This document shows, in pieces, positions 11,203 to 19,969 of a DNA stretch of 64,000 bases. Location: assembly GCA_034429695.1 (NCBI GenBank), contig DAOUGC010000037.1:1-64000 (forward strand). The letters run 5' to 3'. Below the pieces are notes generated by a model. It did not search any database, was not told the DNA's origin, and saw nothing but the letters and a program-made list of their open reading frames with translations. The DNA is from DAOUGC01 sp034429695. Lineage in GTDB: Bacteria; Chloroflexota; Anaerolineae; Anaerolineales; Anaerolineaceae. How positions within the stretch are numbered: the first letter of the stretch is position 1; every line of letters begins with the position of its first letter. A program made the translations under genes and the position numbers.

Positions 11203-12737
11203 CTCCCACTCCGGTTTTGTCCGTTCAACCATTTTCTGGCAAAATCTTCAGCCTGCTCGCGGTCGGTCACCTCTCCGCAGGCCTGCGCCTCTGCCAGCTC
11301 ATCCAATAACGCTCCCACCAGCGGCGACGGTTGCAGATCAAACAACTTCATCAGGTCCGTGCCGGTGAGCAACCTGGCTGGGGAGACCATTTCATCGCGG
11401 TGCTCCCACCAGGCATCCAGCAACATTCGGCAAATTTCGATCTCCCTTTGCCATTTTTCTTGAGGTAACGTAACATTCCACGTCGCCAGGGTATCCGCCA
11501 GCGATAACAGGCACACATCCACCCCGGCTTGACCGGTGGCTTTAAAGAATCGGTAAATGGCACGCCGGCTGGGCAGGTGCGGGTCATTGCTCAAATGATG
11601 CACACGCATATGCTCGCGCACTATCACAGCCATGCGTTGGATCTCCGCCTGGCTGAAAGCCAGGGTGTGCGCGCGTGACATGGCGTGGCGGGTACTGGCT
11701 TCATCGTGCCCGAAGAACCGGGTTCGCCCACTTTCCTCAACCGTCAACGTCTCTGGCTTGCCGATATCGTGATACAACGCGGCAAAAAACAGCAGCGCAC
11801 GCAAGTCACGGTTGGGCGTGATCGCGGCGCGATAATGCTCCATAAAACGCTGCTTGAAGTGTCCCAGGCCAATCCATGCCGTTCCATGGATCAGGTTGGC
11901 GTTCCGGTCAGTGCGTTCGGCTCCAACATCGTCTCCGCCTTCCACCAGCAGTGCATACAGGCGGTCCAGTTCGCGCAAAACCGCCATGCTATGTTCCCAC
12001 ACATCCAGTGTGTGCGGCGCTGATTGTTGCACGCCTTTCATGGATTGCGTTTCAGGCAGGATGACCTGAAGGACGCCGAGGTGGTCCAGCACCCGCACGG
12101 CAACCACGGCGTCAGGGCTTTCCAACATGCGTACCAGCTCATCACGCACCCGTTCCGCCGACACCTGTTCTAGCTGACCCACCGCTGCGGTCATCCAGCG
12201 GCGGGTATTTTCCTCAAGCTGAAAACCAAGCGTATTTGCCAGCCGCACCCCGCGCAACACCCGCAAGGGATCGTCAATGAATGAACATTCTGAACAGGCG
12301 CGCAAACGGCGGGCGCGCAGGTCGGTCAACCCACCCAACGGGTCGATCAGGCGGTCAGGCTGGTTAATATCGGCTGCCATGGCATTGATGGTAAAGTCAC
12401 GCAGCTCAAGGTCGCCATGCAGGCTGTCTGCCCGGGCAAGTGCAAAATCAAGGCAAACACCGTGTTGACCTGCGCCGCCCTCCTCCAGGATTACTCTTGC
12501 CGTCTGGCGCTCTTCATCCAGCATATAATACGCCCCGCCCAGTTGATTGGCGGCGCGTCTTGCCATCTGGCGCACGGTATCTCTCGAATCCCGGTTCAGG
12601 ACCACAAAATCCACATCGTGAACAGGCCGGTTGAGCAGCGCATCACGTAATGCGCCACCCACCAGATACACCCCCTGCTCCGCGGAAAGCAATTCACGCA
12701 GAGACCCAAACAATGCCGATTGAAAAAAAGTGTCCAC
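11199..12737 (-). CDS. cca: CCA tRNA nucleotidyltransferase / poly(A) polymerase family with HD domain
   Basis: The 512-residue protein has a class II nucleotidyltransferase head (GGALRDALLNRPVHDVDFVV, with the two catalytic Asp residues in DVD), the second acidic block RDFTINAMA, the DPLRVLRGVR region of the neck, and a C-terminal HD phosphohydrolase domain (ALYHDIGKP). Such enzymes add or repair the 3' CCA of tRNA, and the HD domain can hydrolyse 2',3'-cyclic phosphates. The start appears to be GTG at 12737; the ribosome binding site is weak and spaced irregularly. Three codons in, a run of seven T bases occurs. It is preceded by hpt and followed by the hydrolase with an overlap. Confidence 0.93.
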   Translation of the reverse strand: MDTFFQSALFGSLRELLSAEQGVYLVGGALRDALLNRPVHDVDFVVLNRDSRDTVRQMARRAANQLGGAYYMLDEERQTARVILEEGGAGQHGVCLDFALARADSLHGDLELRDFTINAMAADINQPDRLIDPLGGLTDLRARRLRACSECSFIDDPLRVLRGVRLANTLGFQLEENTRRWMTAAVGQLEQVSAERVRDELVRMLESPDAVVAVRVLDHLGVLQVILPETQSMKGVQQSAPHTLDVWEHSMAVLRELDRLYALLVEGGDDVGAERTDRNANLIHGTAWIGLGHFKQRFMEHYRAAITPNRDLRALLFFAALYHDIGKPETLTVEESGRTRFFGHDEASTRHAMSRAHTLAFSQAEIQRMAVIVREHMRVHHLSNDPHLPSRRAIYRFFKATGQAGVDVCLLSLADTLATWNVTLPQEKWQREIEICRMLLDAWWEHRDEMVSPARLLTGTDLMKLFDLQPSPLVGALLDELAEAQACGEVTDREQAEDFARKWLNGQNRSGR

Positions 12738-12773
12738 CCTCTTACCAATTCTTCCTTGCCGGAAGGTGCGGAC

Positions 12774-13334
12774 CTATGCAGCCCTCCGGTCGTACTTCAT
12801 CAAATCGACCACACCAATAAATGGCAGGTTGCGATAGTATTCGTCAATATCCAGCCCGTAGCCAAACACAAACTTGTCAGGGATGGTGAAACCGCGGTAC
12901 CGCACGGGAACATCCACCTCACGGCGCTCCACCTTGTCCAGCAGGGTGCACACGGTCAGGCTGTTGGGTCTGCGGGCTGAAAGCAGATCGAGCACAGAAG
13001 CCAGTGTGCGGCCGCTGTCGATAATGTCCTCCACCAGCAATACATCCCGATCAGTGATGGCGGTTCCCAGATCGTAGGTAATGCGCACCTGCCCGCTGGT
13101 CTCCCGCCGGCCCACTCCGTAGGATGAGACCGCCATGAACTCAATCATATGCGGAATGGTGATGTGCCGCATCAGGTCGGTGAGGAACATGACCCCACCG
13201 CGCAGGATGCAAACCATCATCAGGTTTTTCCCCTGATAATCCCGGCTGATCTCAGCGCCCAGTTCAATCACCCGCTTTTGCAACTGTTCCTGCGGGATCA
13301 ACACCTCTCCCAAAAATTCCTGAAAATCCTGCAT
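12774..13334 (-). CDS. hpt: Hypoxanthine(-guanine) phosphoribosyltransferase
   Basis: A 186-residue purine salvage enzyme that joins hypoxanthine or guanine to PRPP to form IMP or GMP. The PRPP-binding motif VLLVEDIIDSGRTL and the flexible-loop region MAVSSYGVG are clear, and KFVFGYGLDIDEYYRNL near the C-terminus is the base-binding segment typical of bacterial Hpt. The ATG at 13334 has a GGGAAG site upstream; longer readings lack one. It sits in an operon with thymidine kinase (31 bases upstream) and cca, so nucleotide salvage and tRNA end repair are made together. Confidence 0.95.
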   Translation of the reverse strand: MQDFQEFLGEVLIPQEQLQKRVIELGAEISRDYQGKNLMMVCILRGGVMFLTDLMRHITIPHMIEFMAVSSYGVGRRETSGQVRITYDLGTAITDRDVLLVEDIIDSGRTLASVLDLLSARRPNSLTVCTLLDKVERREVDVPVRYRGFTIPDKFVFGYGLDIDEYYRNLPFIGVVDLMKYDRRAA

Positions 13335-13365
13335 AAGGGCTTCCCTCGTGGTTGTGTGGTTGGCC

Positions 13366-13962
13366 TCAGGCCAGGGTTGGATGGGTGGGTGAGCCAGGCA
13401 CGATGTGATGCTTGCGACAGCGCGCCTCATACATTTCCGCCGCGCCGACGATCACCACCGGGTCCTGATAATTTGCCGGTTTGCCGTTGACCAGCCGCTG
13501 GGTGCGCGAAGCCGGTTCGCCGCACTCCATGCAAATGGCGGTCAATTTCTCAACACTCTCGGCAATTGCCAGCAGGATGGGCATGCTGCCAAAGGGTTCA
13601 CCGCGAAAGTCGGTGTCCAGCCCTGCCACAATTACACGTATGCCGCGCTGGGCAAGCAATTTAACCACCGGTACAATGCCGGCATCCATAAACTGCGCCT
13701 CATCAACACCCACCACCGTGGTCTCGGGCTTCAGGTGGGTGAGAATGTCATCAGAGCAGCGGATGGGCAGGGCATCAAACGAGGAGCCGCCGTGTGACGT
13801 TACCTTTTCACCACGGTCATAACGCTGGTCAATGGCGGGTTTGAACACCTGCACCATCTGGCGCGCGATTACTGCCCGGCGCAATCGCCGGATTAATTCT
13901 TCCGTCTTGCCGCAGAACATGGAACCGCATATCACTTCAATGGAACCACTGTCGTGTCTCAT
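13366..13962 (-). CDS. tdk: Thymidine kinase
   Basis: A 198-residue type II (TK1-like) thymidine kinase that phosphorylates deoxythymidine with ATP. The P-loop GSMFCGKTEELIRR at the N-terminus, the Walker B-like VGVDEAQFMD, and the zinc-binding cysteines (CMECG ... YEARCRKHH) are all present, as is the lasso region near GKPANY. AGGAG lies four bases upstream of the ATG at 13962. It is the first gene of the salvage operon. Confidence 0.95.
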   Translation of the reverse strand: MRHDSGSIEVICGSMFCGKTEELIRRLRRAVIARQMVQVFKPAIDQRYDRGEKVTSHGGSSFDALPIRCSDDILTHLKPETTVVGVDEAQFMDAGIVPVVKLLAQRGIRVIVAGLDTDFRGEPFGSMPILLAIAESVEKLTAICMECGEPASRTQRLVNGKPANYQDPVVIVGAAEMYEARCRKHHIVPGSPTHPTLA

Positions 13963-14066
13963 GAACTCCTCGCAGGCTCTTTGATGCGGCAATTGTACCA
14001 AAAAAGTAAGCCTCCGCCCCGCTGTTCGTACCTGCGCAATCATTTTTTAAGGAGCGCAGAAACAAA

Positions 14067-14090
14067 GAACCCCGAATTGCTTCGGGGTTC
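14067..14090 (-). terminator. Terminator after the rplU-rpmA-rpmE operon
   Basis: GAACCCCGA pairs with TCGGGGTTC (nine base pairs, six-base loop) about 30 bases past the rpmE stop. On the minus strand it runs into TTTGTTTC. It also insulates the tdk operon. Confidence 0.8.
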
Positions 14091-14119
14091 CGTTATGTCA
14101 CTTCAAATCTGCAGCGCGA

Positions 14120-14596
14120 TTAGACAGCAATATCCTCAGCCGCTTCTGGCAGCTTGTAGCCCAGGGCGCGCAGCTTCTTCTTCAGGTCGATCAATGACTT
14201 GCGACCAAAACCTTCGACATCCAGCAGAGCCTGTTCGCCCTGAGCCATGCGCTCAATTGCCTGGCCGACGGTGGTGATGCCAGCCTTGGACAGCGCTTCG
14301 GTGGGGCGGGTGCCCAGTTCCAGTTCGGTGATGGGGCGCTCCAGCGAGGTGCGGGCTTCAGCGCGCGACTTCTGGGTCTCCACGTATTCCTGGCGAGCCT
14401 GCAGACGGCGGTAGAAGCGATCCACCTGGCCTTCGATGTCCAACATGCGTGCCTGCTGTCCGGTGTAGAACGGATGGCACTTTGAGCACACTTCGGTGCG
14501 GATTTCTTTGCGGGTTGAACCGGTGTTCCAGGTGTTGCCGCAAGCGCAGACAACCTTGGCATCCGGGAAATAGGTTGGGTGAAGATTCTTCTTCAT
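14120..14596 (-). CDS. rpmE: Ribosomal protein L31 fused to an RNA polymerase alpha-CTD-like domain
   Basis: Residues 1-70 are a zinc-type L31 (MKKNLHPTYF start; Cys17, Cys19, Cys37, Cys40; HPFYTG motif). Ordinary L31 ends near residue 70, but this protein has 158 residues. Residues about 85-150 closely resemble the C-terminal domain of RNA polymerase alpha: a LERPITELELGTR start, a helix-hairpin-helix, then FGRKSLIDLKKKL. Counterparts of the E. coli DNA-contact residues Arg265, Gly296, Lys298 and Ser299 appear as Arg97, Gly131, Lys133 and Ser134, whereas Asn268 is Glu100. The ATG at 14596 follows AGGAGAGGA. The gene ends a ribosomal protein operon. What the extra domain does is unknown. Confidence 0.9.
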   Translation of the reverse strand: MKKNLHPTYFPDAKVVCACGNTWNTGSTRKEIRTEVCSKCHPFYTGQQARMLDIEGQVDRFYRRLQARQEYVETQKSRAEARTSLERPITELELGTRPTEALSKAGITTVGQAIERMAQGEQALLDVEGFGRKSLIDLKKKLRALGYKLPEAAEDIAV

Positions 14597-14670
14597 TGTG
14601 TCTTTTATCCTCTCCTGCATCCGGCATTCATTTGCGAATGGCGCTGCAAGAAGTCATAATCGGCAGACGG

Positions 14671-14946
14671 CTACTCAGCCGCAGCCATTTCTTCCGCAGG
14701 CAGCACACTGACGCGCTTGCGGCCATTGGGCAGAGTTTCAAAGGTCACAATCCCTTCCGCCACAGCGAACAGGGTATCGTCCTTGCCTACCTTTACATTC
14801 AAACCCGGCTTGATGCGAGTGCCGCGCTGGCGAACCAGAATGTTACCCGAGAGCACAAACTCTCCAGCGAAGCGCTTCACACCCAGGCGCTGGGCATTAC
14901 TTTCACGACCATTGCGGCTTGAACCGCCACCTTTTTTGTGCGCCAT
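14671..14946 (-). CDS. rpmA: 50S ribosomal protein L27
   Basis: A 91-residue protein starting MAHKKGGGSSRNGRES, the signature N-terminus of L27 that reaches toward the peptidyl transferase centre. The RQRGTRIKPG and GRKRVSV segments are conserved. The short N-terminal form without a cleavable leader is present, unlike the Firmicutes version. It lies four bases after rplU and 74 bases before rpmE; the order L21-L27 is standard. Confidence 0.98.
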   Translation of the reverse strand: MAHKKGGGSSRNGRESNAQRLGVKRFAGEFVLSGNILVRQRGTRIKPGLNVKVGKDDTLFAVAEGIVTFETLPNGRKRVSVLPAEEMAAAE

Positions 14947-14950
14947 TTTG

Positions 14951-15268
14951 CTACTCCGTTACAATCGATTCGATCTTTAATTGCGTGTACTGCTGCCGGT
15001 GACCGGTCTTCACGCGGATGCGTTTCTTGGGGCGATACTTGAAGACAATCAACTTGGGCCCCTTGACATGGCCTACGACGGTGGCGTTGACGGTGACACC
15101 CTTGATAAAGGGCGCGCCAACCGTAACGTTTTCGCCGTCCACCAGCAAGAGCACGCTTGTCAGCGGCGCCTGCTGCCCGGCTTCCATCTGCATGCGGTCG
15201 ACTTCAATCGTACCGCCTTCGACGGCTTTGTACTGCTTGCCGCCGCTCTCAACGATAACGTACTTCAT
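14951..15268 (-). CDS. rplU: 50S ribosomal protein L21
   Basis: A 105-residue protein with the L21 hallmarks MKYVIVESGGKQYKAVEG, the VGAPFIKGVTV segment and the C-terminal FKYRPKKRIRVKTGHRQQYT. L21 is a large-subunit protein binding 23S rRNA. GGAG lies upstream of the ATG at 15268. It is the first gene of the rplU-rpmA-rpmE operon, driven by a consensus promoter about 140 bases upstream. Confidence 0.98.
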   Translation of the reverse strand: MKYVIVESGGKQYKAVEGGTIEVDRMQMEAGQQAPLTSVLLLVDGENVTVGAPFIKGVTVNATVVGHVKGPKLIVFKYRPKKRIRVKTGHRQQYTQLKIESIVTE

Positions 15269-15369
15269 TTTGCTCTCCAATCTTCACTTCACCGCACGTC
15301 CCGCGTTGGCTTTCGTTGCCGTTCAGAACGCCGCCGGCCCGGCGGGGAAGTTGGGGGGATACAATTGTC

Positions 15370-15392
15370 TGCCCCAGCACATGGCCGGGGCA
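15370..15392 (-). promoter_or_regulatory. Hairpin at the 5' end of the rplU leader
   Basis: TGCCCC and GGGGCA pair across an 11-base loop at the beginning of the roughly 130-base untranslated leader of rplU. A second GC-rich stretch (CCGCCGGCCCGGCGG region near 15330-15350) follows. L21 leaders in other bacteria are known to be structured and autoregulatory; that this one works so is inference. Confidence 0.4.
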
Positions 15393-15405
15393 CAAGGCAG
15401 ACGCT

Positions 15406-15434
15406 ATTATACAGGCCCCCTCGACTCCTGTCAA
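15406..15434 (-). promoter_or_regulatory. Perfect consensus sigma-70 promoter for rplU-rpmA-rpmE
   Basis: Read on the minus strand this is TTGACA, a 17-base spacer, then TATAAT, which is an exact match to the housekeeping consensus. It lies in the short gap after selB and about 140 bases upstream of rplU, so the ribosomal operon is transcribed independently of selB. Confidence 0.9.
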
Positions 15435-15441
15435 TGGGTCA

Positions 15442-17325
15442 TCATCCCTTCCAGCGACGCACATCGCCATCACGCACGGTCAATCCCTGTGAATCCAGAT
15501 GCTCAAGGAAGCCCAGCGCATACTTGCGACTGGTATTCAACCCGTCTCTGAATTGCACCACGCTCAAAGTCGACTGACCGGCAAAGTGGTCCTTCACCCA
15601 GCCCAGCATGGCTTCATATTCCTCCCGCCGAAAGACCACCTCAGGCGAGACCTGCACCAGGTTCCCAAGTTCCAGCAGTGCGCGGTAGATCTCTTCGCCC
15701 GCCTGTTCGATGGTTTCCCTGACGCTGGGCGGGGTGGTACCGCTGGCGGCGAACCTGCCCAGCAATTGATCCACCCTGGCCTGCTGACCCGGAGAGAACT
15801 TCACTTCGTGTCCGGGCAGGGCGATCCATGTGTCCCCCTGAAGTAACGTTCCATTGGCTGCCCAATAGTTAATCGCCGCCTGAAAAGCACGCGCCGGCAG
15901 CTTGAGACGGCTCTTAAGTTCCTCACGGCCCATTCCCCGCCGCAGAGAATTGGCGCGATGGTATTCAGAAACCTCCTGACGCATGCGCGCCGTCAGGGCA
16001 GTCCACGCGGGCGCGGCGATCACCAGTGGGTCGTTGCCGCCATCCTCCAGACGGATCAACTGCCCTGCAGCGATCAACTGCTGCGCCGCCGTTATCCCAA
16101 TCGCGGCATCCAGATGCGTTCTTCTGGCAAGCTCACTCACCGAGACAATGCCACCCCCCAGCGCCGCCTGGTACAGTACTTCATCCGGGCTGCCCGCCGT
16201 GAGGCGCTCGAACCGTTCCAGCACCTCAGCGGAAAAGCGTTTGACCCTGCGCCGGGGGTGGGCGTCCAGCACCGCGCCGCCGCCAAGCGTCTCACCCGGC
16301 GATGGTCGCCGCAGAATAAATCGATCTCCGCGTACCGCAGCCACCGGTTGATCCAGTTCGATCTGCAACCAACCTTCGCTTCCGGGGGCAAGCTCTTCCG
16401 CACCGATCACCCGCGCACGACCGGTTATCTCCGCTGAGCCAAGAAACATCTTTATCTGATCAGAATGTCCCAGCGGGGCTGAGGCATCCGGCAAAACACG
16501 CATGCTGACATCCAGCCGGCGGGTGGTCTGATAGCTTCCAGGAAGGGTGACCACATCACCGCGCCGGATCTGTTCAACATCCACCCCGCTGATGTTCATT
16601 GCGGTGCGCGTTCCGGGCTGACCGCGCTCCGTTTTTCGCCGGTGGCTTTGCAATCCCCGCACCCTGCCACGCACCGCGCCCGGCAGAATCTCCACTTCAT
16701 CCCCCACGGAAAAGCCGCCATCCAGCAGCGTACCCGTTACCACGGTGCCAAACCCCTGCATGGTAAACACGCGGTCCACCGGCAGGCGCGGGCGGCCAAG
16801 GTCAGGTCTGGGCAGGCTGATCTCAAGCGCACGCTGCAGCGCGTCAGTCACCGCCTGCACACCCTCCCCCTTGCGCGCCGATACCCGCACCAGATCAGCA
16901 TCGGCAAGCACGGTATTTTTTAGGGCTGAACGCACCTCACCCTCCACCAGATCGAGCCATTCGGGGTCATCCACCAGATCGGTTTTGGTCAGCACAATCA
17001 CACCGGCGGGAATCTGCAATAAATTCAGAATTGCCAGGTGCTCACGGGTTTGCGGCATCACGCCTTCATCCGCAGCCACCACAAACAAAACGGCGTCGAT
17101 CCCTCCGACGCCGGATAACATGTTCTCGATAAAGTCGCGATGACCGGGCACATCCACAATCCCAACCTCTTCCCCATTGGGAAGGTTGAACCAGGCAAAG
17201 CCCAGTTCTATGGTCATCTCGCGTTGTTGTTCTTCCTTCAACCGGTCAGGATGGGTGCCGGTCAACGCCTGAACCAGGGTTGACTTGCCGTGATCCACAT
17301 GACCGGCGGTGCCCACCACCCGCAT
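15442..17325 (-). CDS. selB: Selenocysteine-specific translation elongation factor SelB
   Basis: The 627-residue GTPase delivers selenocysteyl-tRNA to UGA codons marked by a SECIS element. The G1 motif GTAGHVDHGKST, G2 region with MTIELGFAW, G3 DVPGH and G4-like LTKTDLV are all present, followed by EF-Tu-like domains 2 and 3 and a C-terminal stretch of winged-helix repeats that bind SECIS RNA (ending at VRDGDVRRWKG). Length agrees with SelB rather than EF-Tu. The ATG at 17325 begins the protein without extension. It is preceded by a coiled-coil gene after three bases. selA, selD and tRNA-Sec are not in the window. Confidence 0.95.
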   Translation of the reverse strand: MRVVGTAGHVDHGKSTLVQALTGTHPDRLKEEQQREMTIELGFAWFNLPNGEEVGIVDVPGHRDFIENMLSGVGGIDAVLFVVAADEGVMPQTREHLAILNLLQIPAGVIVLTKTDLVDDPEWLDLVEGEVRSALKNTVLADADLVRVSARKGEGVQAVTDALQRALEISLPRPDLGRPRLPVDRVFTMQGFGTVVTGTLLDGGFSVGDEVEILPGAVRGRVRGLQSHRRKTERGQPGTRTAMNISGVDVEQIRRGDVVTLPGSYQTTRRLDVSMRVLPDASAPLGHSDQIKMFLGSAEITGRARVIGAEELAPGSEGWLQIELDQPVAAVRGDRFILRRPSPGETLGGGAVLDAHPRRRVKRFSAEVLERFERLTAGSPDEVLYQAALGGGIVSVSELARRTHLDAAIGITAAQQLIAAGQLIRLEDGGNDPLVIAAPAWTALTARMRQEVSEYHRANSLRRGMGREELKSRLKLPARAFQAAINYWAANGTLLQGDTWIALPGHEVKFSPGQQARVDQLLGRFAASGTTPPSVRETIEQAGEEIYRALLELGNLVQVSPEVVFRREEYEAMLGWVKDHFAGQSTLSVVQFRDGLNTSRKYALGFLEHLDSQGLTVRDGDVRRWKG

Positions 17326-17328
17326 GGG

Positions 17329-18513
17329 TTAGCTCCGCACGGGCTGATTAAAGTTACGGTCCAGGTCTTCCACCGATTGGTGGTACAGGCTCAACATGGA
17401 CTGCATACGTTTTTGGTAATCCGCCAGGAACTGGGTAAGGATGTCGCGCGCTTCCTGTGAGCTGTCCTCCAACCGCACCAGGCGTTCCAACATGCGTTCG
17501 TACTGGCGCATGATTTCGCGCTGCTGCTCCTCCTGAGCCAGCATGTAGTTGGTCCAGCGCTTCTGATCGTCGGCTTTGAAGGTCACCCATTCCTGCCGGA
17601 AACGTTCCTCAGCCAGGCGCTGCATTTCAGTGATCTCGTTGACGCGCCGCTCAAACTTCTGCGTCACCTCATCAAAGGCTTCCTGCGAGCGTTTCACCGC
17701 GCGATGGGTGGTTTCCAGCGTTTGCATTTGCGATTCCAGATTGGCCGCCTGCCGTGAAATTTCATCAAAGCGAGTTTGCCAATCCTTCCATACGCGCTCG
17801 CGCTCAACATTCATCAGGTTCTGTTTTTCAATGAAGCTGGTTTGTGCCTGGCGGCGTTCGCCTTCGGCTGCCTGCAGTTCGGCAAAGCGCATCTCCAGTT
17901 TGCGCAACCCCTCTGCGGCAAGGTCGCTGCGGTTGCGTTGCTCGTCAATCCGCTTGCGCAACGCCGACAGTTCTCCCTGAATATCGGTCAGGCGTTTGGT
18001 ATCCTGCCGCCGATTTTCATCCAAGAGCTTCAGGGTGCGCCGATATTCCTCTTCTGAACGGCTATTCTCGGAGAATTTATTTGCCAGTTCGTCCAGTTGA
18101 CGCGACAGGCGGAATTCCTCTTCCACCCTGGCTTGAACACTCTTGCGAATATCAGGCAGGGTTTCAACGGCTTTGCGCAGGTCAGCAACTGACTTGTTGA
18201 CCAATTCCATCTCGCCACGGTGTTGTTTTTCCTGCTCACGCTCACGTTCATTGCGTTGCTTTTCAATCCCATCCACCATGCGCGAGAACTCAACCCGCAT
18301 CTGCCCCATGGCTGCGTCCACCTGATCAAAACGAGCCAGCAGTGTGGAAAGTCGGGTGGTTTCTGTATCCAGCGCCTTTAGCTGCTGGTTTACTCCCGGT
18401 AATGTACCTTCAAGTATGGCAAGGCGTTCTTCCAGTGTGGCAATCGTGGTTTTATCCCGCCGCCGTTCATCGTCCAACCATTCCAAACGTTTGATGATTT
18501 GCTCTAAATCCAT
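17329..18513 (-). CDS. Long coiled-coil protein of unknown function
   Basis: Nearly all of the 394 residues are Glu, Lys, Arg, Gln and Leu rich with heptad-like spacing, predicting an extended coiled coil. There is no signal peptide or membrane segment, so it should be cytoplasmic. No enzyme motif is visible. It sits three bases upstream of selB, which implies co-transcription, but a functional link to selenocysteine insertion is not shown. It may be a cell-structure or chromosome-related scaffold. Confidence 0.8.
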   Translation of the reverse strand: MDLEQIIKRLEWLDDERRRDKTTIATLEERLAILEGTLPGVNQQLKALDTETTRLSTLLARFDQVDAAMGQMRVEFSRMVDGIEKQRNEREREQEKQHRGEMELVNKSVADLRKAVETLPDIRKSVQARVEEEFRLSRQLDELANKFSENSRSEEEYRRTLKLLDENRRQDTKRLTDIQGELSALRKRIDEQRNRSDLAAEGLRKLEMRFAELQAAEGERRQAQTSFIEKQNLMNVERERVWKDWQTRFDEISRQAANLESQMQTLETTHRAVKRSQEAFDEVTQKFERRVNEITEMQRLAEERFRQEWVTFKADDQKRWTNYMLAQEEQQREIMRQYERMLERLVRLEDSSQEARDILTQFLADYQKRMQSMLSLYHQSVEDLDRNFNQPVRS

Positions 18514-18577
18514 GGGAATCCTCTGAGCTAATTATATCAGTACCACGAAATGAATAAATCAAACCGAAATGAAGAAT

Positions 18578-19969
18578 TTAAAAGAGTGAATCAAATGCCC
18601 GCAACAAATTGGTGAACACAGGCAGAGAGAATGTGGGCAGCAGGCCCACAAAAAACAGAAACACCACCCCGAGACCCAGCAAAAGTATGTGCGAAAGCTT
18701 CTCAGGGAAATGCCATTCACGGTCCTCGCCGGCGATCATGGTGCTGATCACCCTCACCCCGCCAATGAACATGCCCGCCACACCCACCAGCACCCATAAA
18801 CCGGCCACCAGTGAACGGGCCGCCACTGACTCAAGCAACACCTGTCGCGCCGGATAAGAAGCCAGCAGGGGCAGGCCGGCGATCGAGAAACACGCCAGCA
18901 CAGCCGATATGGCCGCCACCGGATGGCGATAGATGACCCCGCGCAGCGAATCAAAGTCCAGCCCACGCTGTGAGTTGAGGGATTCCATGGCCAGTGACCA
19001 TAACCCGAGCGCAGCCCAGCGCCCCAACAGACTGGCTGCCAGAATCTCATATCCGCTCTGCTGGTTCAGGCTCAACGCCAACAGCGCAAACCCGTTCTCA
19101 AAGATCAGGCCGTAGGCAAACATGCGTGCCAGGTTTTGTTGAAATGCCGCCCAGATACCCGCCGTGACCACCATGATCACCCCCAGCCAGGTCAATCCTT
19201 CACCCAGCATGGGGAATTCGCGCATCCATGCGAAACGGTTGAGGAATTCCAATACCATCAAAATCACGGTGGTGGGGATCATGGTAAACACAAACCCGAC
19301 AGCAAATGGAGGAGCCTGTTCTGCCAGCAACGGGGTCCAGTTATAGAATGGGAAGATAGCCAGCCAAAAGGCCACCCCCAAAGCGAACAATGCCATGGCC
19401 TCAATTAACAAACGTTGATCGGTTGGGTTGGCTTCCACAGCGGTGGACGCCCAACCCGCCAGCAACATGAAGGGCATTGCCAGGGTCTGAAAGATCAAGA
19501 AACGCAGCACTCCCTGCCGTACCGGCGCGCCGGGTTTGACCAGTATCGGTATGCTGAAGAGTACGGCAGCTTCAACCAACAGCGCAGCGTACAGGAAGGG
19601 TTCAACCGCCATGGACGCGATCAACAGTGAGATGATCACCAGGCCAAGCGGGGCAAAGAAACGATGCGGTTTAAAAAACACCGCCCCCATGAACCAGAAT
19701 GCGCCGACCAGGTAGATCAAAGCCAAAAATGTATGATCCGCCGCACCCAGCTCGAAGCGCCTGCCCAGAATGGACAATGTCGAACCGATCTCAACCGTCA
19801 GGCCAAAAACCTGCATGCGGGTGGCAATGGGCACCATGAAAGCAAACATTGATAAGAACAGGCACAGACCGGCAGCCAGCGCAGCGGTCAGCACGGAACG
19901 GCGGTTAAGATACCACAGGCCTACAGCCACAGCCATCGGCAAAAATATCCACAGCAGGGGGGCGCTCAT
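18578..19969 (-). CDS. Nuo/Hyf-type proton-conducting membrane subunit (NuoN-like)
   Basis: A 463-residue protein with about 13-14 hydrophobic helices in the pattern of the NuoL/M/N and Mrp antiporter family. The FPFYNWTPLLAEQAPP segment corresponds to the conserved P-LHGWLPDAH region around TM7-8. In canonical subunits a lysine lies five residues before the first proline of that motif; here the position is tryptophan. It overlaps the upstream gene by four bases (ATGA). Ion coupling is therefore uncertain. Confidence 0.78.
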   Translation of the reverse strand: MSAPLLWIFLPMAVAVGLWYLNRRSVLTAALAAGLCLFLSMFAFMVPIATRMQVFGLTVEIGSTLSILGRRFELGAADHTFLALIYLVGAFWFMGAVFFKPHRFFAPLGLVIISLLIASMAVEPFLYAALLVEAAVLFSIPILVKPGAPVRQGVLRFLIFQTLAMPFMLLAGWASTAVEANPTDQRLLIEAMALFALGVAFWLAIFPFYNWTPLLAEQAPPFAVGFVFTMIPTTVILMVLEFLNRFAWMREFPMLGEGLTWLGVIMVVTAGIWAAFQQNLARMFAYGLIFENGFALLALSLNQQSGYEILAASLLGRWAALGLWSLAMESLNSQRGLDFDSLRGVIYRHPVAAISAVLACFSIAGLPLLASYPARQVLLESVAARSLVAGLWVLVGVAGMFIGGVRVISTMIAGEDREWHFPEKLSHILLLGLGVVFLFFVGLLPTFSLPVFTNLLRAFDSLF

